DNA of 64,000 nt, taken from Romeriopsis sp046049545 (GTDB taxonomy: Bacteria; Cyanobacteriota; Cyanobacteriia; Leptolyngbyales; Leptolyngbyaceae). Where the stretch lies: NCBI GenBank assembly GCA_046049545.1, contig JBJORF010000006.1:16268-80267 (forward strand), given 5' to 3'. The notes beneath the pieces were generated by a model, which worked only from the letters and a program-made list of their open reading frames with translations, did not search any database and was not told where the DNA came from. Below, piece by piece: positions 44,679-52,508 of this stretch (the stretch's first letter is position 1; each line of letters opens with the position of its first letter). Position numbers and translations under genes: made by a program.

Positions 44679-45545
44679 TTAGATGCAGGCGGGGACGAAT
44701 TCGCCTTGGAGGATCGACTGGATGTATTGGGTCACCGCAGCGGTCTGTTCCAACATGGCGAAGTGCCCGCAGTCTTCCAGTTCCAGGACGTTCTCCCCCC
44801 ACGCAGGAAAAGATCGATGAAAACTGGCCAAATGCCGCACATAACGCGGTGGCATGACCGGATCATGCTGGCCCGTGATGAAATAAGCGGGTTGAGCCAG
44901 CCGCGCGACAATTTGCGGTAAGCGATGCACTTCCGCCGCCGTTGTCGAATCCAGTAAGGTGGCTGCCGCCGCTTGCCGATCGGCCACCAGAAAATCCTGA
45001 AGCCGCTGCTTCCCCCAAGTCCGGGCGCTGGGTTGGCACACTGCCATTTGACCAAAGGCCCGATCGACAAATGGTGCGTAGCGCAGCCAACTGGGTCGCC
45101 AACCCAGCATCTGCTGCCCCGCTTGGCGAAATTTCGCAAAATCCTGTTCTAGGTAGATCCCACCGCCAAAGTTGACGCAAATTGCCCCGGCAATCCGATC
45201 GGGCGCTAAATCCGTCGCCCATAGCGCCACGGCGCCACCCAGCGAATGACCGACCAACCAGGCTTGGCGAATCTCTAACTGGGTCATCAAATTGAGTAGA
45301 TCCTGAGCGTGAGCCGCCAAGCTATAGTCACGATCGCCATCACAGTCGGCAGCACATTGGGTATCCGCCACTGACTGACCAAACCCCCGCAAATCATAGG
45401 CAAGGCATTGGTAATGCGGCGCGAGTTGATCGATTACAGGCTGCCAATAGGCACGGCTCAACAGCCACCCATGGACAAAAACCAGCACTGTTTTCGAATC
45501 AGTTGGTGGCGTTAGCACGTAGTCACAGAGCACGGGTCGCAGCAA
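44679..45545 (-). CDS. Alpha/beta-hydrolase
   Basis: A 288-residue hydrolase. The oxyanion region is VLVFVHGWLLS, the nucleophile elbow VGHSLGGAVAL, the acid Asp probably in TGQHDPVMP and the catalytic His in EDCGHFAMLEQ, followed by a terminal helix. The substrate is unknown. It precedes the GT39 genes on the same strand with 32 nt between stop and start, so it may be in one transcript. Confidence 0.88.
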   Translation of the reverse strand: MLRPVLCDYVLTPPTDSKTVLVFVHGWLLSRAYWQPVIDQLAPHYQCLAYDLRGFGQSVADTQCAADCDGDRDYSLAAHAQDLLNLMTQLEIRQAWLVGHSLGGAVALWATDLAPDRIAGAICVNFGGGIYLEQDFAKFRQAGQQMLGWRPSWLRYAPFVDRAFGQMAVCQPSARTWGKQRLQDFLVADRQAAAATLLDSTTAAEVHRLPQIVARLAQPAYFITGQHDPVMPPRYVRHLASFHRSFPAWGENVLELEDCGHFAMLEQTAAVTQYIQSILQGEFVPACI

Positions 45546-45672
45546 AGAATCTTAAATCATCACTGCCGATCCTACCGTGAAGCCCGATCGGGTGACACAA
45601 GAATTACGGACTGTTAAGCAGAATGGCGGAGAAAATGAACCCATTCGTCGTCTGCTGGTCATTCGATTCCGC

Positions 45673-46398
45673 CTAAAACCGCCGACCGAGCAGGCGCTGC
45701 TTCACGCTTTCCGCAATTTTATGGCCGAGATATTCCGGAATCAGACTTTCATTCGGGCCAAGTAGATAGAGGATCAATCGGGTGCGACCGCGCCAAACGA
45801 GCAAATTGGCATTCACCACCAGCAAGTCTTCCTGCCAAATAGCGTGCATCACTTTGTAAAACAGACCCGCCTGGTTATCGGCCTCGATTAGCAGTGCGGG
45901 TAAATGGAATACTGGATCCACATAAAATTCCGTTTCAATTTTCTCCAACCCCGCATCGAGATTGAATTCGACCGCCAGCATTTCCTCGACTTCAAATCGT
46001 CCCGCTAGCGCTTCTTTCACCGCACGTCCGACATTTTCTGCGGTTTTTTCGGTCAGGGCTTTCCCCCCCCGCGAGACAATCAACTTCACGAACACCAACA
46101 TTGGCGGGTAAATCTGGCCGTACAGGCTCAGACTGTGGATCGTCAAGCCATAGGCCGCTAGCACGCCAAAGATGTCGCTCAAGAGAAAGGATTGATTCCG
46201 ATAGGCGAAGTGCATCGCATTCTTCGTGCCTTCGGGATGCAGTTCGATCACCGCTTGGCGCGATCGGTAGAGCTGATAGGCCAGCCGCAGATTTTGGAGC
46301 TGGATTTCGCTGCTGACAAATTGCTCATAGAACTGGGGAAACGATCGGTTAAATCGCTTGAGCAAATCGAGTGTGGTTGGTTTGAGACCCAATGTCAT
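45673..46398 (-). CDS. Cyanobacterial protein with two ACT-like domains
   Basis: A 241-residue protein. After a helical N terminus, SFLLSDIFGVLAAYGLTIHS followed by LVFVKLIVSRGG, and later ALLIEADNQAGLFYKVMHAI then RLILYLLG, look like two beta-alpha-beta ACT folds. They resemble the ACT repeats of GlnD or RelA. No catalytic domain is attached. I do not know a named function; a ligand-sensing or regulatory role is inferred from ACT architecture only. Confidence 0.6.
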   Translation of the reverse strand: MTLGLKPTTLDLLKRFNRSFPQFYEQFVSSEIQLQNLRLAYQLYRSRQAVIELHPEGTKNAMHFAYRNQSFLLSDIFGVLAAYGLTIHSLSLYGQIYPPMLVFVKLIVSRGGKALTEKTAENVGRAVKEALAGRFEVEEMLAVEFNLDAGLEKIETEFYVDPVFHLPALLIEADNQAGLFYKVMHAIWQEDLLVVNANLLVWRGRTRLILYLLGPNESLIPEYLGHKIAESVKQRLLGRRF

Positions 46399-46608
46399 AT
46401 GCAGGAAAAACGATTGCCGGGTGAAAACTGCTAGCGATCTGAGTCATTACCTCAGATAGTTCCATTCTGGCTTGGGAATGCGGTCGCCAAACAGGAAAAT
46501 TTCAAAAATTACAGGGGCCTTGGGAGTTTTCCGATGAGGCGCACCGAAGAGGAGCGAATCAGCGTAGACTAGAGAGCGAAATTTGCTTTGATCAACCACC
46601 TCGGACGC

Positions 46609-47151
46609 ATGGGTTTCTGGAAAAATTTATTCAATTCGACCGAGACGGCGACGGCGACGCGCGGTGTCACGATCGAACCCTATGTGCCCGCTGGCAATCG
46701 CCCTGGACTCCTCGACAGCCCCGGGCAAAGCCCATCGCGGATCTTTTTTAGTACCGATCGCGATATCGATCTGTACGAGCTGGAGGAATTGTGTGATGCG
46801 GTGGGTTGGTCGCGACGGCCCCTCCGTAAAGTCAAAAAAGCCATTCAACACAGCTTTTTAGTCGTGTCAATGTGGGAACAACGGGGTGCTTCCCGTCGCC
46901 TGATCGGCTTTTCGCGGGCCACTTCGGATCACGCCTTTAACGCCACGATCTGGGATGTGGTGATTCACCCCGAATTCCAGAGTAAAGGGATGGGGAAAGC
47001 GCTGATGAAGTTCATCATCAAGAAGCTCCGCAACGAAGACATCAGCAACATCACACTGTTTGCCGATCCCCACGTCGTCGACTTCTACCGCAATTTGGGA
47101 TTCATGCCCGACCCCGAAGGGATCAAGGGGATGTTTTGGTATCCCGACTAG
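46609..47151 (+). CDS. GNAT acetyltransferase, Ycf52/SNAT type
   Basis: A 180-residue GNAT enzyme. The acetyl-CoA loop is HPEFQSKGMGKALM, preceded by TIWDVVI and followed by TLFADPHVVDFYRNLGFMPD and GIKGMFWYPD. These stretches closely match the chloroplast ycf52 product and plant/cyanobacterial serotonin N-acetyltransferase-like enzymes. Lysine, arylalkylamine or other amine acetylation is possible; the true substrate is not set by sequence. The ATG at 46609 begins MGFWKNLF. Confidence 0.82.
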   Translation: MGFWKNLFNSTETATATRGVTIEPYVPAGNRPGLLDSPGQSPSRIFFSTDRDIDLYELEELCDAVGWSRRPLRKVKKAIQHSFLVVSMWEQRGASRRLIGFSRATSDHAFNATIWDVVIHPEFQSKGMGKALMKFIIKKLRNEDISNITLFADPHVVDFYRNLGFMPDPEGIKGMFWYPD

Positions 47152-47220
47152 CGGCAGCTCAGTCGACCATGGCTTTAGGATGCCCGTCTGGCCGAGAAAA
47201 TTGCGTTTGAATCAAAAAAC

Positions 47221-47667
47221 CTATAACTGCTTCGCTTGCATAATCCAGGTTTGCACCAAAGCTGCATCGGGGCATTGTGTTCGATCGCCCGTGGCGATGA
47301 CATGCAGCTTGAGCAATTGGCGATGCAGCTGACCGGGATTGAGCAATGCGAGCTGTTTTACTGAGGGCACGCCCGCATGGAGCAGCAGTCCACAGTAGGT
47401 GTTACCGACCGTTGACAATCGGGCCAAATCCGCCAATGCCCGCCACTTTTGGACATGGTGGATATGTAGTTGAAGCTGTTGGGCAAGTTTGGTTTGTGCG
47501 GCTAAGGTCGTGCTCTGCCGCAACAAGTCATGGGTTGTACGCAGGTTGACCGCTTCTAACTTACGGCAATCATCCAGTTTCATGCCCGGTAAATTACTGA
47601 TGGGCCAATCACTTCCCCGTAATGGAACGTGATCGGGTGTAAATTGACGAGATAAAGCGCTAGACAC
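47221..47667 (-). CDS. DUF4332 domain protein
   Basis: A 148-residue helix-hairpin-helix-like protein: NLPGMKLDDCRKLEAVNLRT, VQKWRALADLARLSTVGNTY and LHAGVPSVKQLALLNPGQLH fit DUF4332, a family related to non-specific DNA-binding HhH repeats. Function is unknown. It is a single gene, converging on the GNAT gene. Confidence 0.72.
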   Translation of the reverse strand: MSSALSRQFTPDHVPLRGSDWPISNLPGMKLDDCRKLEAVNLRTTHDLLRQSTTLAAQTKLAQQLQLHIHHVQKWRALADLARLSTVGNTYCGLLLHAGVPSVKQLALLNPGQLHRQLLKLHVIATGDRTQCPDAALVQTWIMQAKQL

Positions 47668-47766
47668 GATAAATTCTAAAGTATTGGGACAGGCTGGGCG
47701 AATTGATCACATCGTCTCTGATAAATCGGTTGTGCAATCACCCTTTTTTGTGAGTACAATAATCAC

Positions 47767-47826
47767 AGAGCACATAAATATCCACTAGATGGGGGCGCCG
47801 GGGGTAAGGCTGCCCCCTTTTTATTT
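47767..47826 (+). ncRNA. Candidate small RNA
   Basis: The -10-like TACAAT (47755-47760) is followed within 70 nt by a hairpin GGGGGC (47791-47796) with GCCCCC (47812-47817) and TTTTTATTT. No open reading frame is between them. It matches no RNA family I can recall; transcription is an inference. Confidence 0.4.
47791..47826 (+). terminator. Rho-independent terminator
   Basis: A six-base GGGGGC/GCCCCC stem with a 15-nt loop is followed by a five-T run plus ATTT. No plus-strand gene lies immediately upstream, so it ends an unannotated transcript. Confidence 0.7.
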
Positions 47827-48023
47827 GGGTTGAAACAAAAAAATTTGGGTTCAAACAAAAAAGGTTTGAGTTAAAACAATCTGATGTTCCAGTTTGAGCA
47901 ATGCGGCTTTGGTACTGGCATGATGCAAGTATCACATTCTACTGGTCTCCTCTGGGGCCCCAAGATATGCCAGAATGTGCCAGCATTTTAATGAAGTCGA
48001 GTGACGATTCGGGTAAACAACCG

Positions 48024-48383
48024 ATGAGCCAATTACAAGTTTATGGCATTCCGACCTGTAGCACCTGCAAGAAGGCATTGAAATGGCTCGACGCTCAGGG
48101 TGTTACCTATACGTTTATTAACACCAAGCTTCAGCCGCCCACTGCGAACCAAGTCCAGGATTGGGTGGTCGCACTGGGGTATGCGTCCCTGCGGAATACC
48201 TCGGGCCAATCTTACCGGGCCTTGGGGCCAGAGAAAGCGGGCTGGACCGACCAGGAATGGATCACGGCCTATAGTCAGGACGCGATGTTGTTGAAGCGAC
48301 CGCTGTTTGTACAAGGCGGGCAGGCTGTGGCCGTTGGATTTCGTGACCCGGAAACGCTAGCAACGGTACTGGGCTTAAAATAA
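48024..48383 (+). CDS. Spx/MgsR-family (ArsC-like) protein
   Basis: A 119-residue thioredoxin-fold protein of the ArsC/Spx/MgsR group with a CxxC redox motif in YGIPTCSTCKKALKWL and KRPLFVQGGQAVAVGF near the end. The ArsC-type catalytic Cys pattern is replaced by CSTC, typical of Spx/MgsR or YffB-like proteins. A thiol-redox regulatory role is likely. The ATG at 48024 begins MSQLQVYG; upstream in-frame residues are non-conserved. Confidence 0.85.
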   Translation: MSQLQVYGIPTCSTCKKALKWLDAQGVTYTFINTKLQPPTANQVQDWVVALGYASLRNTSGQSYRALGPEKAGWTDQEWITAYSQDAMLLKRPLFVQGGQAVAVGFRDPETLATVLGLK

Positions 48384-48573
48384 CGCGAATATCGCCGGCC
48401 ATTGCCGTAAGAATTTGTAACAAATTCGCTCATCAAATCAGATTAATTTAACAATGGCAGCTAATTCTTGGGTTCAAGTGGCGTTTACCGTTTACTGAAC
48501 GCCTAGAGTCGTGCGCTACTGTTGTAGGGTCTTGCTGCAAGCGATCGATATAAATAGTGTTGGGAAAATTAGA

Positions 48574-49287
48574 ATGAGCAATTTAGCACTGAAGCTCCGC
48601 GAGGGCACCAAAAAAGCCCACACAATGGCGGAAAATACCGGGTTTATCGCTTGTTTTTTAAGAGGCACCGTTGAGAAGAACTCTTACCGCAAGTTGGTTG
48701 CCAATCTATACTTTGTCTATGCCGCGATGGAAGAAGCGATGCATCGCTTGAAGGATCATCCGGTGATGGGGAAAATGTACTTCCCAGAACTGGATCGCAA
48801 GGAGAGCCTAGAGCAAGATTTAGCCTTCTACTACGGCCCGAACTGGCGATCGGAAGTGAAGCCTTCGGCAGCGACGCAGACCTACGTCGATCAGATCAAG
48901 CAGGTCGCGGCTAATGATCCCGAGATGCTGATCGCGCACCTCTATACGCGCTATATCGGCGACCTCTCCGGCGGTCAAATCCTCAAGAAGATTGCCGTCA
49001 ACGCGATGAACTTGAACGAAGGTGAAGGCACTAACTTCTACGAATTTGCCCAAATCGACGACGAAAAAGCCTTCAAAACCATGTACCGCAGCACCCTTGA
49101 TAGTCTGCCGGTGACCGATGAGAAGGCCGACGCGATCGTGGAAGAAGCCAATGACGCATTCCACCACAACATGAATATGTTCCAGGAACTAGAAGGCAAC
49201 TTGGTTAAAGCGATCGGCGTACAACTGTTCAACCTGCTAACCCGTCGCAGTCGTCGTGGCAGCACTGAAGCGGTGGCTCAGGGGTAG
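48574..49287 (+). CDS. ho1: Heme oxygenase 1
   Basis: A 237-residue soluble HO. The proximal heme ligand is His16 (TKKAHTMAENTGF), the distal helix has YIGDLSGGQILKKIA, and residues FLRGTVEKNSYRKLV match cyanobacterial HO1. It opens heme to biliverdin IX-alpha, CO and iron with ferredoxin, supplying bilins for phycobilisomes and phytochromes. A strong terminator lies 37 nt after the stop, so it is a single-gene unit. ATG at 48574; no bilin reductase is adjacent. Confidence 0.96.
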   Translation: MSNLALKLREGTKKAHTMAENTGFIACFLRGTVEKNSYRKLVANLYFVYAAMEEAMHRLKDHPVMGKMYFPELDRKESLEQDLAFYYGPNWRSEVKPSAATQTYVDQIKQVAANDPEMLIAHLYTRYIGDLSGGQILKKIAVNAMNLNEGEGTNFYEFAQIDDEKAFKTMYRSTLDSLPVTDEKADAIVEEANDAFHHNMNMFQELEGNLVKAIGVQLFNLLTRRSRRGSTEAVAQG

Positions 49288-49323
49288 GATTGACGATTAC
49301 CAGATTGAAGACTGTTGGACTGA

Positions 49324-49349
49324 GGGGGAAGCAATTCCCCCTTTTTTAT
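49324..49349 (+). terminator. ho1 terminator
   Basis: GGGGGAA-GCAA-TTCCCCC followed by a run of six Ts is a textbook intrinsic terminator. Confidence 0.92.
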
Positions 49350-49376
49350 TGGCGAATGGCCCGAGACCCAAACCCA

Positions 49377-49772
49377 CTAACCGATGCTTTCGAGCGATTC
49401 ACCGCACTCGTCTACGAGATAGCACATGGCGCGGAAACGCACGCCGACTAGCTGCTCATAGAATGGGTTCAGCTTACACAGCGGCGGGATGTGGAAGAGC
49501 GTCCGCCCGAATAGCGTAACATCGCGCTCAAACGGACATTGACCAGGAATGATTTTGTAGAGTAACCGCGCCGCAGCGGCATCCTGGATCTCCACCGCAT
49601 CAAGCCAGACCTGAATCGGGCGTAGAGGGCGCTGAAGTGCTGGGGGGCAAGCTAATGCCCGCGGTCGCTTGCGCAAGGGAATACTGCTGTTTGCCGGAAT
49701 GGTCGGAGCGGCGGGAAAAGTTGGCAGAATAGCACTGTCTAGGGATGATGGCGCGGTTTGCAGATTCAACAT
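49377..49772 (-). CDS. Mo-dependent nitrogenase C-terminal-domain protein
   Basis: A 131-residue protein. After a Pro/Ala-rich N terminus, the stretch VWLDAVEIQDAAAARLLYKI followed by PGQCPFERDVTLFGRTLFHI and LCKLNPFYEQLVGVRFRAM matches the cyanobacterial Mo-nitro_C domain. Despite its name the domain is common in non-diazotrophs and its job is unknown. The ATG at 49772 starts the credible protein; upstream in-frame sequence is of poor composition. Confidence 0.82.
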   Translation of the reverse strand: MLNLQTAPSSLDSAILPTFPAAPTIPANSSIPLRKRPRALACPPALQRPLRPIQVWLDAVEIQDAAAARLLYKIIPGQCPFERDVTLFGRTLFHIPPLCKLNPFYEQLVGVRFRAMCYLVDECGESLESIG

Positions 49773-50554
49773 GATAACTGACCTAACTTGATGCGTAGAG
49801 AGTGAGAGTCGTAGAGAGAAATGATGGATGTAGCGGCGATGGGTCGATGCGTTGTCGATTTCAAGACAATAGTATACGTGAACCGAAGCGCACCAGCGCA
49901 ACGAACAGCACCAGACACATAAACCAACAACAAACAAACCAACAAAAGCAAACCAGGGAAAATCAAGTCACTAATCGGTCTTGAGTAGAAAATCTGACTA
50001 AAACCGAGGCTCAAACCGGAATGCTGAAGGGAACATTCGCGTATTGTGATTGACCTTCTTCACCATACCCACTGAACTCGATGAATTCCGTAAAGCTGGT
50101 TGAAAAAATCCGAAGTTTTCACAAAGTTTGCATGAAAGCAGATTCCGATGAAACAGTACTGATGCAGCCAGTTTGACCAAACGAATTGACACAGAATGGT
50201 GGCGATTCAAGTCATCAGGTTCCCACTGGAGTCAGCCTAGCGATCGATGCCGGGGGTACAAAAGGAGCGAGGTACGAGCAGCGATCGGGAAACGCACAAC
50301 AAAAGATTCTTTATGATTTCTTTAACATTGTCAACCACCTTGAATAAATTACAGATTTTCCAGCTTGTTGAACGCGAGCGGCTGGGAGCGGTGTGAAGTC
50401 AGATCAAACCCTGATGACCACTGAGCTCTCTTAGGTATACACAGCACGTTGAGCAATTTCTAGTCAGACTGGGCAGTTCTTGAACTGGTCCGTAGCAGTT
50501 TTTGCATTCTGTAGCTTTAGTCACGATTAGTTAGAAGTTCTACAGATATTAAAA

Positions 50555-50590
50555 TGTGATCTGAATCACATTGGCGTGACGCAGATCACA
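50555..50590. promoter_or_regulatory. Tandem CRP (SyCRP1-type) boxes
   Basis: TGTGA-TCTGAA-TCACA at 50555-50570 is an exact TGTGA-N6-TCACA site. CGTGA-CGCAGA-TCACA at 50575-50590 has one mismatch. Centres are 20 bp apart, on nearly the same helix face. Confidence 0.75.
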
Positions 50591-50700
50591 CAAATTGTAG
50601 AGTGCATCAGATTTTCGCGAGATTTTGTCGCTCCATCAGTATGGCGGCGCTGTAAAAAATCAGACTGAGGTGCTACAGCAATGCGGTTTTACGGTCATCA

Positions 50701-50762
50701 GGGGTCATTGCAGGACAGTACTGAAGTTGGTCAGGGTATGACCCCCTAATTTTGATGGGGTG
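50701..50762 (+). promoter_or_regulatory. Competing leader hairpins upstream of FetB-like gene
   Basis: ATGACCCC (50738-50745) can pair with GGGGTCAT at 50701-50708. Alternatively ACCCC from the same arm can pair with GGGGT at 50757-50761. The two structures are mutually exclusive and the gene starts 46 nt later. This is attenuator-like architecture without a recognised riboswitch consensus. Confidence 0.4.
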
Positions 50763-50807
50763 GGCGGTGAGGCGCGATAATTGCGATTGACCCGTCAATA
50801 CGTAACG

Positions 50808-51569
50808 ATGGAAACCGGATTGCAATTGCTATGGGGTTTGGGATTGTTGGGGATCGCGGTGGCGATCGCGGCGGGACTGCGCTTGGGAAATCAGTGGAAT
50901 TTAGCCTTGATGGGACTGCGCGGTTTGCTGCAATTGTTTGTATTTGGTTATTTGGTGGCGATGGTGTGGGCTTTGCAAAGTCCGATTGCCTCCCTAGCGG
51001 CGATCGGACTGTTGATCGCGGTCGCGGCCATCCTGCTTTGGAATCAGTTGTTGGTGAAGCTGCCGCTGCTGGCCTTCAGTGGTTTAGCCTTAGTGATTGG
51101 GGTGGTAGGGCCCTTGGTCTACGTGGTGCTGCTGGTGATGCAGCCGACCGCTTGGTATGATCCCCAGGTTTTGCTGCCCCTGACGGGGGTGGGCTTGGCG
51201 AGTGCGGTGACGGGTGGGCTCACGGCAGCGAACCATCTCATTCAAGCGTTAACCCAAAATCCCAATGCGATCGAGACCCAGCTTGCCCTTGGCAGTTCTG
51301 TCGCGGAGGTGGTCGCACCCTATCACCAAGCCGCCCTGCGAGCGGCGATCGGGCCAAACTTAGCCGCCTTGGGGGTGGTGGGTTTGGGGCGGATTTCCCC
51401 TTGGATGGCCGGGAATTTGCTGGGCGGGGTTGATCCATTGAAAGCCGCTGCATTGCAGCTATTGGTGATGCTGATGGGCATCATCGCGACCCTAATTACG
51501 AGTGTGATCCTCTGCCGGGCAATTCAGCGACAGTTCTTTAATGACGCAGCACAATTGCAGCGCTGGTAG
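50808..51569 (+). CDS. FetB/YbbM-family (UPF0014) ABC permease
   Basis: A 253-residue membrane protein with about seven helices and UPF0014 signatures: LRGLLQLFVFGYLV near the start, and LALGSSVAEVVAPYHQAALR followed by MAGNLLGGVDPLKAA. E. coli FetB works with the ATPase FetA in iron export; plant STAR2/ALS3 are relatives. No FetA-type ATPase gene is adjacent here. The ATG at 50808 begins METGLQLLWG. Confidence 0.82.
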   Translation: METGLQLLWGLGLLGIAVAIAAGLRLGNQWNLALMGLRGLLQLFVFGYLVAMVWALQSPIASLAAIGLLIAVAAILLWNQLLVKLPLLAFSGLALVIGVVGPLVYVVLLVMQPTAWYDPQVLLPLTGVGLASAVTGGLTAANHLIQALTQNPNAIETQLALGSSVAEVVAPYHQAALRAAIGPNLAALGVVGLGRISPWMAGNLLGGVDPLKAAALQLLVMLMGIIATLITSVILCRAIQRQFFNDAAQLQRW

Positions 51570-51697
51570 TATGGTGATCGCAAAGATTAAGGCTGAGGAA
51601 GGAATAATTGATCCGGGGACAGCGGCGATCGTTCTGCGAGACAATATGGGGTACTGCTTGATCCCAACCCATTCAACTCAATGGTAGGCGATCCGTC

Positions 51698-52408
51698 ATG
51701 CCCCATTCCGCTCCATCGTTTAAGGGCATCGCACTGTTTACACCTGCTGGGGATTTGGTCTACTGCATTGATCCCACGAAGCAGGGTCGCTGGCATGCAC
51801 AACTCTGCGCCGCCCTGCAAACCGCGCTTGATCTACCCGAGCGACCGCATTTTCTGATCCCTTGCTACAGTGCAACGGTCGATCGCTGGTGGGATGAAGC
51901 CAGTCGGTCGTGGCAATTATCGGCGGAGCTGTCGCCGAATGTCTACCGTTACCGGGCCTTGCTGAACCAGATTTTTCAGCTAGAACATTGTGATTGGCAG
52001 GTGACCCGTTTGATGCCAGGAGTCTGCGATCCGGTGTTGCTCTATCACTATCAATCGATATTTCCAGTGCTGTGGCAGCCCCATAACTTAGTGATTGGGC
52101 TGGATCACCCCCCCAGTGATCCGGAAGAATCCCCGGAAACCGACTCCGGCTATGTGCTGCGGCTATTTGTGGCCGGGCATACCAGCGCCACGGAACGGAC
52201 GCTGACCACGCTGCATCAACTGCTAGAAGAAACCCTCGATCGACCCTACACGCTGACGGTGATCGACATTACCAAGCAGCCGGAGGAAGCCGAGACCTAC
52301 CAAATCATGGCGACACCCACCCTCCTCAAGCTCCATCCCGTCCCCGAAAAGCGCTTGGTGGGACAACTGGATACGGCGAATCACTTGAGCTGGCTATTGG
52401 GGCCTTAA
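51698..52408 (+). CDS. Two-domain protein with C-terminal KaiB-like fold
   Basis: 236 residues. The C-terminal part (about 150-236) begins SGYVLRLFVAGHTSATERTL and contains TLTVIDITKQPEEAETYQIM-ATPTLLKLHP. This is the KaiB/SasA-N thioredoxin-like pattern with the cis-Pro ATPTL signature. Residues 1-140 (FKGIALFTPAGDLVYCIDP, SPNVYRYRALLNQIF) are a separate domain I do not recognise. KaiB binds KaiC in the circadian clock. Whether this protein engages KaiC or is a clock-unrelated paralogue is unknown; kaiA and kaiC are not in the window. Confidence 0.72.
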   Translation: MPHSAPSFKGIALFTPAGDLVYCIDPTKQGRWHAQLCAALQTALDLPERPHFLIPCYSATVDRWWDEASRSWQLSAELSPNVYRYRALLNQIFQLEHCDWQVTRLMPGVCDPVLLYHYQSIFPVLWQPHNLVIGLDHPPSDPEESPETDSGYVLRLFVAGHTSATERTLTTLHQLLEETLDRPYTLTVIDITKQPEEAETYQIMATPTLLKLHPVPEKRLVGQLDTANHLSWLLGP

Positions 52409-52452
52409 GACGATTGGGCCGTAAGCCCCGATTCGCATTCCGGGAGCAGTCA

Positions 52453-52486
52453 GGTTAAGGTGATTAACGGGTTAAGGTGATTAACG
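52453..52486. promoter_or_regulatory. Two tandem GTTAA-N5-TTAAC palindromes
   Basis: GGTTAAGGTGATTAACG is repeated exactly at 52453-52469 and 52470-52486. Each copy contains the inverted repeat GTTAA-GGTGA-TTAAC. The pair ends 22 nt before the cofH ATG, a good place for an operator. Confidence 0.6.
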
Positions 52487-52508
52487 TGACTTGTGGAGCG
52501 ATCGGTGC

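Larger units (their letters stand above)
47668..48023. other. Gap with candidate sRNA and A-tract repeats
   Basis: It contains a promoter-like TACAAT, a strong terminator, and three degenerate copies of TTTGGGTTgAAACAAAAAA between about 47822 and 47880. No coding gene is supported before the Spx-like start at 48024. Confidence 0.6.
49773..50807. other. 1-kb gap with CRP boxes and leader structures
   Basis: No protein gene is supported. It contains two tandem CRP-type boxes (50555-50590) and a pair of competing hairpins at 50701-50761, just before the FetB-like gene. An unannotated transcript or a long 5' leader is likely. Confidence 0.6.
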
